A stretch of DNA of 64,000 nucleotides from Lineus longissimus. Its lineage: Eukaryota; Nemertea; Pilidiophora; Heteronemertea; Lineidae. Positions 22,641 to 33,800 of this stretch are shown here, one piece after another. The stretch covers positions 248,001-312,000 of the forward strand of contig NC_088322.1 of NCBI RefSeq assembly GCF_910592395.1, read 5' to 3'. The position numbers and the translations under genes were made by a program. Below the pieces are notes generated by a model that did not search any database, had not been told where the DNA came from, and saw only the letters and a program-made list of their open reading frames with translations. Every line of letters starts with the position of its first letter. Positions within the stretch are counted from its first letter, which is position 1.

Positions 22641-24952
22641 TGCCCTGAGGATGCTAAATCATTGCGGAGTTCAGGGTATTTTGCGTCAGACATTCACAGG
22701 ACACCAACGCAAATTCCTCAACCAGGCAGTCCGTAATGAATGTTTGGGAGGAGGATACCATACGAGTCGTGTCGAATTTGGAGGAAGTCGTTCAACTTTC
22801 CAGTGATGCCCGTTGCGACTCGATGGGCCACAATGCCAAGTATGACAGTCGTTCACTGCATGACACTAAGACTAACGCCATAATATGCACAGAACTTGTG
22901 GTGGTAAGTTCTCTAAAATGGACTAATATGTATGTACATGTATGTTCTTCAAGAAGATAAACTTCGAATCTCAGATTACACTGCTAGTAGGACTAGTAGG
23001 TCCCCTTTTTGCTTGGAATTTATCTTCAAGCTAACAAGCAGTAGTTCTTTGAAAACTACGTACTGCTTTAGCTTCTTTAAACTGGTGGTGGGATATGTCA
23101 TCTGGAGTTCCTGATTACATGCGGTCTTTGGCAGAGAATGTTGGACTAGAATTTCAACAAAAGTCTTGTTTTTGTCCCAAAACAATGATTTCAATTTCCT
23201 TTCAGTCAACAGAACCAGATACTAAGAAAAGTGCCGCAATGGAAGTGTTGGGGTTATCACGAGCTCTTGGTGTTGTTGACGATTACTGCCCACACCTGGA
23301 GATTAAACTGATCACTGATGGCCATGCTGGTGTGTCAAAGTATGTCGGGGAGAACCCGCACCCTGACAAGGTGACCCATTACCTGGACATTTGGCATGTA
23401 GCAAAAGGTAGGCCTCGGTAGATAGATCACTGCACATTGTTATGGAATGCTGTCAGTCATCCATGCATATCGAGTGACATGATCAAGCATTGCCTTTCCA
23501 ACAACACTGTGCCATGCACAATGTCGATTTAAGTCTTCCAACTCCCTCCCAGAAGAAGAGGTGTTCATCATCACTTATTTTGCTTCATACTACTAGTATA
23601 TTCTGTCTGAATGGTATACAATGATGACTCGTATCCATCAGCAGCAGCAGCAGCAGCAGCAGCAATTCAAGGTAAAAGTTCTTAATATTATTATTACCTT
23701 TCTTTATCATATTATTTTGTGTCATGTATGCCATGATCAATGTACATTTCATCTAGCAGTGGTGGTGATGCTTAATATGCTTACTATTTCAGGGATAAAG
23801 AAGAGGTTGGCCAAGTTGCAATGGTCAAGTGGATATCCATCGCGAACCACATTGCCAATGTCCATGAACATGACAGCGAACTTTACCCAATAAATCGGTC
23901 CGAGATGTTGGTTTGACCGAGGTGAGTAGGGAGGGATCTGTTCTCCTGCCATACATGTATGAGAAATGTTGATACTCAGCACTTTGCTACTGTGTTACGT
24001 TACTACATTCACTTGTTCTAATCTTTGATTGACAAAGTGTCTCCAAAATGCTAACTTTATCAGAAATACCTAACCTACGTATGTGCCTCCCATATTAAAG
24101 CAAACATTGCATTGTTGAATCAAATTATTATAAGTGTGTTGATTATAATAATAATAATATGTGCATTTCATTATTTCAGGTTCTGAGGCATGACACGTAC
24201 GTATGACACACACACTCTCTGCCATATAGAGTGATGTTGAACAAGCTGGTTCTGAAATCTGTTAAAAAGCTCAGTTCTGATGCTCAGACCTCAGGGTTGG
24301 AGGAGGGCTTCCACTTCACCTACCACCAGGCAATGAGTGAGTGAGCAGGTCAGTTCAGTTGGCAATTATAATTGCATACACAGTGTTCCTTGTTTTAATT
24401 TATTTCAGTGTGTAGGCAATCTTCATGTCTACGTACTTAATACTACTTGTAACTAAACTGGAAGATGCAGAGTGCAGTTACATTCACGCGCGTGTCCGCA
24501 ATGCAGCCAGTAGTAATTATAACTACGTAGCACTGCCGCTGCTGACTGCCTGATATCTCAAATGACTGACATTGAAAACCAAATGAAGTGACTATTTGAG
24601 CGGCGGATATTACACACTTTATTAATGTGTCTGATATTTCCAATCACACACAATCCATTTGTTGTGTTCTCTTTTAAGTACAGCTTCACTCATCTCTTTC
24701 AGAATCTATGCCGACAGACAGAGTGTGGTGGAGGAAGTCATCCGGCTGGTGAAGACTGGAGAGACCTATGACGTAAACTATGTAATGACTGATGATACTC
24801 CAAATCTGGCCTCGCTGCACACACCGCCACCTGCTTCCAAGGAAGAGGCTGTATTGATTGCACTTGCAGCATTGAAGTCGCTTCAACAAGAACGCCTGCT
24901 GAGAGATAGACATGCACCAGCCTCAAGAACTCATGCACACATTATTGTGTAG
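22640..24952 (+). pseudogene. Decayed DDE transposase-like gene (Kolobok-like), with introns
   Basis: At least five exon-like blocks are visible: about 22,640-22,903; 23,206-23,407; 23,793-about 23,915; 24,180-24,336; 24,702-24,952, with GT/AG borders. Conserved-looking stretches include FTGHQRKFLNQAVRNE, SSDARCDSMGHNAKY, LITDGHAGVSKYV, THYLDIWHVAKG, VKKLSSDAQTSGLE and a C-terminal segment ending in a stop at 24,952. I associate DxR-D-S-x-G-x-x-A-K-Y followed by a D-x-W-H-x-A-K motif with Kolobok-type DDE transposases of animals, from memory and not tested. Splicing between 22,903 and 23,206 is in phase. The frame changes near 22,735, the phases do not match across 23,407/23,793, and a stop follows the HEHDSELYP stretch. 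It is therefore probably a non-functional copy. A domesticated gene with other exon borders cannot be excluded. Confidence 0.5.
23639..23663. repeat. (CAG)8 microsatellite
   Basis: Eight CAG units lie in the intron region between two transposase-like exons, followed by CAATTCAAG|GTAAAAG. Confidence 0.95.
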
Positions 24953-25287
24953 GCTGTTACTGTGTAGATGATGTAGACTGACTGCATGTGTTGAGAACTT
25001 CTCGATCACTGGCTTCCTGGATAAATGATGACAAGCTCTGATAATATCAGCTTTTTATAGTAGTACTCGAGGCCCTAGTTTCTGGAAGTTCATATTATTG
25101 CGCAGTGAAAAAGTCCCAAGCATGCATGAAAAATTTTAAGAGTGCAAATTTTGAATTAACAATGTTCACTCGAAGTTTTATTACAAATGAAAATAGAAGA
25201 ACATTATTGATAAACATTGTGTGATTGTCATTGTCTTTCTCACTTGGCTATATCATCACAACAGCTATAGTCATTGTCACAACACAT
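24953..25287. other. No recognised gene
   Basis: AT-rich intergenic sequence between the transposase-like pseudogene and the convergent P2X7-like fragment. No ORF or repeat is recognised. Confidence 0.4.
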
Positions 25288-25590
25288 TCATTGATCATTG
25301 ATTGACATCATCTGCTCGGACTGACACCTCCATGGCTTCCTCCTCCATGGCTTCCATGAATCCAACAAATTCTGCTTCATCCTCAGGTCCAAACTTGGAG
25401 GAAACTCGAATGCCCTCATGCACCTTGCAGACTGACTGCACAGCATGGAACGAACCACAACATGAATGTCCTTGCCCAGGAAACCAAAAGCCCAGCGAAC
25501 ATACAAGCTGCCTATATAGCCGGCGATGTGACGGTACTTTTTTGAAGTACCGTCCATACATACTGCATGGGTCTAAGTTATAATAGTACA
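25288..25590 (-). pseudogene. P2X7 C-terminal-domain-like fragment
   Basis: One minus-strand frame reads LYVRWAFGFLGKDIHVVVRS. A neighbouring frame then continues with AVQSVCKVHEGIRVSSKFG and ends at a stop near 25,295. The W-x-x-G-F-L-G-K-x-I-x-V-V-x-x-S pattern followed by a short acidic tail resembles the intracellular ballast domain of P2X7-like proteins, which also occurs as a stand-alone domain in many invertebrates (from memory). The change of frame inside the conserved stretch indicates a frameshift or a very small intron. It lies tail to tail with the transposase-like gene. Confidence 0.38.
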
Positions 25591-25895
25591 TATTAATATT
25601 GATCATACCAAGCTGTATCACTATCAAGCACACCGCAGGTGAATCCTGCGTGATCTGTGATGCAATTACCACCTACTCCTGGAACCCCCGGTTTCCTCCT
25701 GCTCCTCTACCGTCATCAGTAGTGCTTGGTATCGATCCACTGCACGACAGCACCGACGTCGTGCATTCCTTTCTTCTCTTGGACACGACTTGACAAATCT
25801 AACAAACATCATGACGTGCACCTGCAAAGATAAATTATTAAACAGCATCGACCAATGAACGACGAGATATTGTTATCACTACGAGACTCAACTGC

Positions 25896-25897
<2 letters not shown>

Positions 25898-25932
<35 letters not shown>
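25898..25932. repeat. (CTG)n microsatellite
   Basis: About 11-12 CTG/GCT units, flanked by ATGCATGC-like sequence. On the minus strand it would read CAG. Confidence 0.95.
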
Positions 25933-25933
<1 letters not shown>

Positions 25934-26169
25934 CTAGGCCCAGCACAGCATGCACAGTGACACGAATTGTTTGTTTACATCGATCAGCTGATGATGGCCG
26001 AGGACGAGGTCAGATATGCATGTCAACACACTAAGTTAGTTGCTAACCTACTAACGTTTCACAACAACAGACAGACAGAGTCTCCCAGCAGAACATCATT
26101 ACACAATACCTGAAATAGAAATGAGACGCCTATCTTCATCGGGTTTATAATAATAGGGAGCTCTAGCGA

Positions 26170-27000
26170 GCTTTATGGTTAGAGAGTGTGTGTATACCAT
26201 CAACGAAAAAAACTTGACCAGGAACCAGAAAACCTCTGCACCCAGGTGACATTTTTGCACGCGAATCGTATACGCTAATGCACAGCAATTTACCTGGGGA
26301 GAGATTTTCTTTTTCCAAACAATTCAGCGGGACGCTACGATGTTTACGCACAGAAGTTGCTGTTCGGTTGAAGATTTCGTCAAAACAGGGCGGAATCAAA
26401 GTGTAACGATACCCTGGGGCGAATCGAAATGCATTAAACAACAAGCTGCATCGCTGCCAGAGATTATTTTTCTCTTTCCGCGAAGAAATCGTGCTTTGAA
26501 CTGGCAAAATTCCGCAAAAGATTTTCCGTCTGCTAACTTTTCCGTAGTTTCAAGCGCACCAACATGATCGGTCCGGGGCTGCCCGTTTCGACGACGATTT
26601 CGTCAATATCATGGGGTGTGACAATATGTCGACGGTCTGGTTCCATTAATAATGCAATATTCTTGAAAGTACATTGGTCTCAATGTCTATTTCCCCGTTT
26701 CCATGTCAAAATCCTACCGTGAAACCTGAAACCACTCGTCCACAACACTGGCCATTTTAATTTTCCGTAGAAAGCGCATGCGCACTTAACTCAAACGCAC
26801 GCGCTACCCTCAGGTCTCACAAGCCGGTGCGGAGGCCAGGCCTACCTGCCTCCAAAAATGACGCGACGTCTTTTCATGCATACCCCTGTTCCAGCGGCTG
26901 TAGACTTGGCAGTACGTTACTCTCACACAAACCAATACATTTCTGAATAGCATGTCTCTTGTATTGTAGAATACATCTGACCAAGTTTGATCAAGTGATC
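26170..27000. repeat. Dispersed repeat, copy 1
   Basis: This segment aligns by eye along most of its length with 36,887-37,650. Shared stretches include GGTGACATTTTTGCACGCGA, ACGATACCCTGGGGCGAATC and CTTGAAAGTACATTGGTCTC. The two copies differ by scattered substitutions and indels. The ORFs within are short and not conserved in frame, so it reads as a non-coding repeat family. LTR retrotransposon 1 lies between the two copies. Confidence 0.8.
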
Positions 27001-27145
27001 AGGTGTTAATCTTGAAGTTATAAGGCATAGAGGTGAAATTTTTTCAAATTTGCGTTATACAGGGTGTCTCATGCATTGTGCTACATCAGTCTATGCATGA
27101 CTGTATGTCTAGGCGACGATGGTCTTTTTGAATTAGAATATAAAT

Positions 27146-27432
27146 TGTGGTGCGGAGGGATATCGAGCGCGTCACCAACAGCCGGTATCCCGTGACGTCA
27201 GCAGGTGGAGGACCCAGTGACGTCACTCCCGGACCGCATAAAAGCCCTCGAAGGCCCAGTCTCGGGGCAGAAAAACAACAGAAGTCTACAGAGTAAGTTT
27301 ATCCCGTATCTTGTCCGGTTTCGTGCACATTTCATGCATAATGCACCGTATCATGCTCGCACCTATATAGTCGCGGTAGTGCACACCTAAATCAGCCCGT
27401 AGGTCACCTCGCCAAAAGTGGCCGGCACTACA
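27146..27432 (+). repeat. 5' LTR of element 1 (287 bp)
   Basis: Begins TGTGGTGCGG and ends GGCACTACA (TG...CA). It holds two TGACGTCA octamers (27193-27200, 27218-27225; CRE/ATF-type sites by family knowledge) 25 bp apart, and a TATA-like CATAAAAG at 27237-27244. The 61-codon ORF inside the LTR is not taken as a gene. Confidence 0.95.
27193..27244 (+). promoter_or_regulatory. LTR core promoter: two TGACGTCA sites and TATA-like box
   Basis: Two perfect palindromic TGACGTCA sites with a spacing of 25 bp precede CATAAAAG by about 12 bp. This suggests cAMP/ATF-bZIP-responsive transcription starting shortly downstream, within the LTR. The same sites are duplicated in the 3' LTR. Confidence 0.6.
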
Positions 27433-27885
27433 ATTGGCGACGAGTTCGAACCCACCGCGGCTGTAGTTTTGCGATGGTACAAGTCAGTCCACTGTACTGA
27501 CAACTTCGGGCGAATGTATTTTTTGCCCTATTAGATATATTTAGCTCAGACATTTTGGGTGTGGCAATTAGTATCTCTCGTATCTGAAGTTTTGTAAAAG
27601 TTTGCGACTAATATTTCACTTGCACATTTTGAATTTGTTGGTTTATTCCGCACTGTATTTTTGTACCGAGCACCGGCGACGTATACCCGCATATTTAGTC
27701 GTATCAGTTTCATTAGTCAGATGTGAATTATTATTGTGTGCCACACCCGTCTAGGCCTTTGAATTATTTCTCTCTCGTCTAGTGAATACCTAGGCCCGGT
27801 TCTTAGAATTTCTATTCTGATTTCGTAATATTACTATTCGTCCGCCTAGTTCTTATTATTATATTGTTATATTACCATTTTCGTC
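27433..27885. other. 5' untranslated leader of element 1
   Basis: About 450 bp between the LTR and the gag ATG. After the PBS it is non-coding and T-rich. It probably contains the RNA packaging signal by analogy with other LTR elements, but no structure was recognised. Confidence 0.6.
27435..27452 (+). other. Primer binding site of element 1
   Basis: TGGCGACGAGTTCGAACC starts two bases after the LTR end. It opens with TGG, complementary to the CCA end of a tRNA, and its GTTCGAACC portion is tRNA-like. Which tRNA serves as primer was not determined. Confidence 0.6.
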
Positions 27886-29964
27886 ATGGCGTTTAGATTT
27901 GCTTCCGCTTCGGAAGATTACGACAATCCGGTTTCAATAAATAAGTCCTCGGATGAGGAGTTGGATCGTTTGCTTTGTTTTCCTTCTGCCGCTCCGGCGA
28001 GTCGTACGGAGTTGGTATATTTGAAAGAGGCGCGTGCGCGGGGCCAAGTATTTCGTTCCTACGACAACTTGTTGTCCATCTTCAATTATAGGACTCTTGA
28101 CATTTGGCGGAACTTGTCTATTATTGATTTCTCTTATCCATCAAGGGACCAGAGTGTTCGTCCAAAGGGACGGAATATTACTTGGGGGAACCCTCCTCCT
28201 GCCAATGTCGAGGAATTAGGCCGTACTGTAGGCCTATTAGCTCCTAATGGGAGTTACTCTATTAGGCCCACTGCGCGAGCTCCGCCAGGGTTTGATGCGC
28301 GACCGCAGGTTGTTAGCACGCCATCACACGATCGAAGGTCTCTTCGATCGTCTGAATTCGACTTATCAGACGGTCTGGAACCGATTCTGTCACGTGGGCC
28401 AACCACGACACAGTATGCCGGTAATCCCATGTTGCGTTCTTCGGTCCAATCTCCGGACGGCAATGAGCTGGGGAGGCGACTGGAGGACGTTGGGATCCCG
28501 TCATTGTCTACGTATTATCCACCTCATGTACCACAACGTCCTTGTCCTAATCCAAATGTTCAACAAGGAACATATCACCAGAGAGGTGCTAGTACTGGAT
28601 ACCCAATACCTCCCCCGAATTACATTTCAGGTCAGCACGGACAGGTGTTGAATCGTGCCCCATTTCCACCATTTCAGGTTCCTCCCTATTTGAGTGCAGG
28701 TCCCTGTCCAGGCTTGACTGCGACACCACGTCCCCCAAATCATTTTCAGGACAATAGACAGCCGGAATATAATCCTCAATATTCCCAATATCCCCAATAT
28801 TCTCCGTTTACAGCTGTGGTTCCACCTCAACCCGGTGTCCAAGTACGTCCATTTACTCCTGCTCCTCCACATCTATCTGCCCATTTTCAGTCACCCGAGG
28901 TACGACGAGAGGATGTTCATCGATATGATTCTACTTCCATGATGCCCCCCCGTTTCCCATTTTCAGATCCTGGACTGCAACATCATGCAATTCCGGAACA
29001 GATGGATCACTCCAGGGACGACTCACGTCATTCTCATTTCCGTCCATACAATCCACCCCCAGCCCCGCTCCCTATTTTCGATGGTGGTGGCCAGTGGTCA
29101 ACCTTTGATTTACAGATGCAGAGGGCGGCTACCAAGTATAGGTGGTCGGAGGTGGAGAAATTAGATCGTCTCATTGACGCTCTTCGGGGGAGGGCACTCG
29201 AGTTTGTGGCGGAGTTGCCTCATTATTACCAGAACGATTACAATCAAATTTATATGAAACTACGTTCCCGTTTCGGGAGGACCGAGCCTCCGGTTTCGTA
29301 TCGCCGTCGTCTGGCCGAGCTTGAACAATATGAAAACGAATCGTTGGCGGAGTTCGCGGAGCGCGCGCAACGTCTTGCGTCCCGTGGTTTTTCCTCTGCG
29401 GAGCCCGCGATTATTGATGAGTTGGCGGTGGAGGCCTTCTTCCGAGGCTGCCGGGAAAAGAATGCCGTCATTTTTGCGATGGACAAATGTCCTCTGAACA
29501 TCGATCACGCCCTCAGATTAGTCCAGTCAAATCTGGATAATCAAAAAGCTATTTGGGGCCGTACAAAACAGTCAAAATTTTATAGTCGTACTACTCTTCC
29601 TGTAAGTGATGGTCCAAGCATACGTGCTGTCTCTGCTGGTGGTCTGGAGGGACGTGTTGGAGTTCTGGAGACCGATGTCTCTGTCCTCCGCTCAACCGTC
29701 GAGGCGACACGAGAGGATGTCTCTACTATAAAAAACACTGTGTCCTCGACGGGTGAGAAGGTGGACAGGGCACTCCGTTCGCTTGACGGTCGGCAGCGCT
29801 CCCGTTCCCGATCCTCCAGTCCACGGCGGGGCTGTTCAAATTGCGGTTCAATGGATCACTTCTTCAGAGTCTGCCCGGATGTGTCATGTTACTTCTGTAA
29901 AGAAAAGGGGCACATCAAGGAGAACTGTCTTAAATTGTCTCAGTCACCGTCCCCAAATGCTTAG
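27886..29964 (+). CDS. Gag-like polyprotein (692 aa), element 1
   Basis: The structural protein of the retrotransposon particle. Residues 1 to about 390 are Pro/Gln/Tyr-rich and probably disordered. A helical capsid-like region follows (about 400-560), including LRGRALEFVAELPHYYQNDY and YRRRLAELEQYENESLAEF, typical of Ty3/gypsy and PEG10-type gag. Two CCHC zinc knuckles close the protein: C-SNC-GSMDHFFRVC at about 650-663 and C-YFC-KEKGHIKENC at about 668-681, which bind RNA. An RSRSRSSS stretch precedes them. Gag ends with TAG and the next ORF starts 8 bp later in the -1 frame, the arrangement expected for frameshift or reinitiation expression of pol. Confidence 0.9.
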   Translation: MAFRFASASEDYDNPVSINKSSDEELDRLLCFPSAAPASRTELVYLKEARARGQVFRSYDNLLSIFNYRTLDIWRNLSIIDFSYPSRDQSVRPKGRNITWGNPPPANVEELGRTVGLLAPNGSYSIRPTARAPPGFDARPQVVSTPSHDRRSLRSSEFDLSDGLEPILSRGPTTTQYAGNPMLRSSVQSPDGNELGRRLEDVGIPSLSTYYPPHVPQRPCPNPNVQQGTYHQRGASTGYPIPPPNYISGQHGQVLNRAPFPPFQVPPYLSAGPCPGLTATPRPPNHFQDNRQPEYNPQYSQYPQYSPFTAVVPPQPGVQVRPFTPAPPHLSAHFQSPEVRREDVHRYDSTSMMPPRFPFSDPGLQHHAIPEQMDHSRDDSRHSHFRPYNPPPAPLPIFDGGGQWSTFDLQMQRAATKYRWSEVEKLDRLIDALRGRALEFVAELPHYYQNDYNQIYMKLRSRFGRTEPPVSYRRRLAELEQYENESLAEFAERAQRLASRGFSSAEPAIIDELAVEAFFRGCREKNAVIFAMDKCPLNIDHALRLVQSNLDNQKAIWGRTKQSKFYSRTTLPVSDGPSIRAVSAGGLEGRVGVLETDVSVLRSTVEATREDVSTIKNTVSSTGEKVDRALRSLDGRQRSRSRSSSPRRGCSNCGSMDHFFRVCPDVSCYFCKEKGHIKENCLKLSQSPSPNA

Positions 29965-29972
29965 GGACTGAA

Positions 29973-30848
29973 ATGTATGGCCAACATTCAGTCCCTACCA
30001 TCGTAAGGCCAACTTTGAGTCATGTTTCTCCCACCATTCGGCAATTAGCTGAGTCTCATCCGTGGGACTCGGACAGTCGTATGGTTCAGGTTCCTTCATC
30101 TGGATCTAGTCTCGGTAGCAACTTGGTGGAAAGTCAGTCAGGTTATGTGTGCAAGTCGTCACCGTTTCAGGTCGTGTATGACGAACTACCCGACGTTGCG
30201 CCGGAGACTGAGTGGACTAGTGAGTTAGCAGAAGAGCTTTTTCTTGCTAGGACACCAGCCTCTGGCCCACCCCCTGGTGGTTTGGTCTACAGCGACTTTG
30301 GGGATTACGATTTTGTTATGTCTCGGAGGTCGTCCCAAGCGAATTGGAGTGGTGACATTGTAGCCCCAGATAGTTACAATTACTCTGAAGGTTGTGGCGA
30401 GGCTGTCCCAAGTAATCCGTCTCCTGTAGAGTCCAGTTTGCCGGTCGGTTGTGGCCTTGTCCCTCCAAATATATCCGGGATGTCCCATGATAGTGTCTGC
30501 CGGGTTGTGTCTCGGCCTGTTGAGGGTTGTGACATTGTCCCCTCGGAGGACTCTCAGGGGATGTCTCGTGTTGGAGGTGGTGAAGTGCTTCCCCTTGCTG
30601 ACTGTGACGGGATGCCCCGTTCTGTTAGAGGTTGTGACAATGACCTTTCGGGTCTTTGTCAATCTGTGCCGTTCAAATCCTTTGATCCTGGTAAGAGATG
30701 GTTGTCACCCGCCCCTGATTCTTCTCCGGACGATTTAGAGCTGGGGAGGGAGGGGGAGGGGTGGTTTCATCATCTAATCCCGTTTCGGTTATCTCTCATT
30801 TTGACCTCGGGTCACCACCAGCCCCTGATCCTTCTCCGGACAATTTAG
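29973..30848 (+). CDS. Gag-pol linker ORF (291 aa), element 1
   Basis: The open frame follows gag directly and is rich in Ser, Pro, Gly and acidic residues with many short S-R/V-E-G-C-D-type repeats. It has no enzymatic motif. Its last part contains PAPDSSPDDLELG and then leaves that frame in a G-rich tract. The pol frame picks up there and holds a second copy, PAPDPSPDNLELG. The underlying DNA is a tandem duplication of about 110 bp whose first copy is one base shorter in the G-rich tract. The ORF is therefore probably the N-terminal part of pol, separated by a 1-nt slip. Confidence 0.55.
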   Translation: MYGQHSVPTIVRPTLSHVSPTIRQLAESHPWDSDSRMVQVPSSGSSLGSNLVESQSGYVCKSSPFQVVYDELPDVAPETEWTSELAEELFLARTPASGPPPGGLVYSDFGDYDFVMSRRSSQANWSGDIVAPDSYNYSEGCGEAVPSNPSPVESSLPVGCGLVPPNISGMSHDSVCRVVSRPVEGCDIVPSEDSQGMSRVGGGEVLPLADCDGMPRSVRGCDNDLSGLCQSVPFKSFDPGKRWLSPAPDSSPDDLELGREGEGWFHHLIPFRLSLILTSGHHQPLILLRTI

Positions 30849-33800
30849 AGCTGGGGAAGGGGGGAGGAGGCGTGGTGTCATCATCAAATTCAGTCTCACT
30901 CATCTGCCCTTTCAATCCTATATTGTCACTTGGTTCCTCAACCAACACTGGAGACATTGGCTGTATCCGGGAAGTAGATTTAGGGAGTGTGGGCGTAGTG
31001 GGGGAGAGTGCCGTGGTCCTGGCTTCAATACAGGGAATGGTGGCTGAAGCGACAATAGACAGTGCTGCTCAGGTTACCGTATTGAGTACAGACTACGTGC
31101 GTTCACTCCCTGTCGCTCTCATTTCTAAAGAATCCGTTAAACTTAAAGGTGCAGCCAAGGATAGTGACATTATTGCTTCGTATGTGGAGGGGGTGGAGTT
31201 CAGGATTAGTGATCAGGTGTTCTTGGTAAACGCGTACATTGCTCCGATATCAGATCCCATTCTGTTGGGGTTGGATTTTCTCAAGGCACAAAAGGCTGTT
31301 ATTGACCTTCACCTTGAGAATCTAATCTTGAATGATATCCCAATTCCGATTAAGCTGGTACCCAATGTTCCACCGGTTTCCGAACCCAATGTACGCAACA
31401 TCCGTATGGACTCATCCTCCCACGTTGTTGGGAACTTGGATGAGAAGTCTGATGTGTTGTCTTCGGGACTTAGAACTCCCATTGATCTCTCTCCTAGTTG
31501 TGAGTCTCTTCCTCCCGATCCGGATCCCAAGGCTCCTGTTCCTGAGTATTTAATGGATCTATATCTCCGTTCTATAGTACACCTTACGGACGAGCAAGCA
31601 GTGAAAGTTGCTGACCTCCTGAATGAATTCCAAGATGTCTTCTCAAAAGACGAATTCGATATTGGAACTTTTTCGGGGGTGCAGCACCATATAGACACTG
31701 GTGATGCTGAGCCCATTAAGGTCCCGACTAGAAGAACTCCTGTTGCTTTTGATGATGAGGAGAGGCAGAATCTCACTTTGATGTTGAAGGCCACTGTCAT
31801 TGAGCCTGCTTCATCTCCCTGGTCTGCGGCCCCGGTGTTGATCCGTAAAAAAGACGGCAAGGTCCGCTGGTGTTGTGATTGGAGGGGTCTGAACTCTGTT
31901 ACAAAAAAAGATGCATACCCTGTCCCAAACATTGAACAATGTTACCACACACTGAGGGGGTGCAAGTACTTCAGCACCCTAGATGCTACTTCCTCGTATT
32001 GGCAAATTGAGATTGCCCCCATTGATCGAGAAAAAACTGCATTTTCGTCTAGCAAATACGGTCTCTTTCAATTTCGGAAAATGGGGTTCGGACTTTGCAA
32101 TGCTCCCGCGACGTATCAACGTGCGATGGAGCATATTCTCTCTGAACTGTTGTGGGACAAACTGGTTTGTTACTTGGATGACGTCATTATGGGAGAATTG
32201 ACTTTTGAAGACCACCTGGTACTCCTCCGTAAGTCACTTCTCAGGTTCCGTGAACACAAACTCAAGTTGAAACCTCGAAAATGCAACCTCTTTCAACTAG
32301 CGGCTAAGGTTTTGGGTCACATTCTCGATGAGCGCGGGATTGCAGTCAATCCCGAGAACATCGAGAAAGTAAAGTCATGGGCCCCACCTAGGTGTCTCCG
32401 AGAGTTGCAATCTTTCCTCGGCTTCGCTAATTACCACAGATCTCACATCAAGGGTTTTTCGGAGATTGTGGTTTCACTCACCGAATTACTCAGTAAATCA
32501 GTCCCATTTCAGTGGGGAACAGAGCAGCAGTCCGCTTTCGTACGGTTACGGGAGGCCCTGTCGTCTGCTCCGGTGTTAAGTTATCCCAATGATTCTGACC
32601 CCTTCATTCTAGATTGCGATGCTTCTGATCGCACCATAGGAGGGGAACTCCTACAGGTTCAGAATGGGGAGGAAAGAGTCATTACATATGGGAGTTATAC
32701 CATGACACCGGAGCAACGGCGTTACTGTACCACCCGTAAGGAGTTGTTGGCGTTGGTAAGATTTACCCGGAAATTCCGGCACTTCCTTCTCGGGAAGAAA
32801 TTCACGGCCAGAACAGATCATGGCAGTTTGGCTTGGCTTATGCGATTTAAGCATATTGAGGGCCAGTTGGCTCGTTGGTTGGAAGAGCTAAGCTGCTATG
32901 ATCTCCAAATTATTCATCGTCCCGGTAAATTACATGCCGACGCTGACGCTCTGTCTCGACTCCCTGATTTGCTCCCCGCTTGTGATTGTTATAGGGCGGG
33001 TATCTCCTTAGACAGTCTTCCTTGTGGTGGTTGTGCTTACTGTACCAGGGCGCACAATCAGTGGGCACGCTTCGAGGAGGAGGTGGATGATGTTTTGCCT
33101 TTGGGAATTAGGATGGTTTCATTAAATTCCTCAGACGACTCTCCTGAGGACCCTATGTTGAACCCCATGGGTAATCCTTTTCTTAGTGTCTTTCAAGATC
33201 AAGATTTGGACTCGGAGTTGAGTTGGGATGGTGAGGAGCTGGACTTTATTCCGGACATTGTCACTTCGGGTATTGGTCGTGTAGACGTACTGCCTTGTTT
33301 GTTTGAAGAGCTGGATCATTCAGATTCATTGGTTGAGTTGTGCGACGGGCCTGGGACGGTCGGGGGTGGTTCTGTTTGTGACCCTGTTTCCCCCCCGGAC
33401 GTATCTGAGCTGGAGGGGGAGCAGGATCTGATAGAGCCGGTGTGCCCCCGGTCCCCTTCTTCCCCGGCGGACAATTCTGGTTGTTCAGATGTACCCGATC
33501 TTTCAAAATATTGCTCTCCTGTGAATTGGACGGATAGTTTCACACGTGATGAACTAGAGGCGTCTCAGACTCAAGACCCAGATTTGGGAAAAATCATTGG
33601 TTGGCTTAGGGAAGGTGTGGTGCCGTCCAAGTCCATGTTACAGTCATGTGGGCCTGTGGTTAGGCATCTTTGGTTATGTCATACTCAACTGGTATTGGAG
33701 GATGGCCTCCTTTGGTATCAGTGGGATGATGTTGTTAATTCCCGTTTGCTTCTTATGGTTCCCTCATCTCTCAAAGAACGTGTCTTTGGTATAGTTCACG

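Noticed and set aside
27205-27390. 61-codon ORF in both LTRs of element 1
   Set aside because: It lies within the promoter/R region of the LTR, has no motif and is duplicated only because the LTR is.
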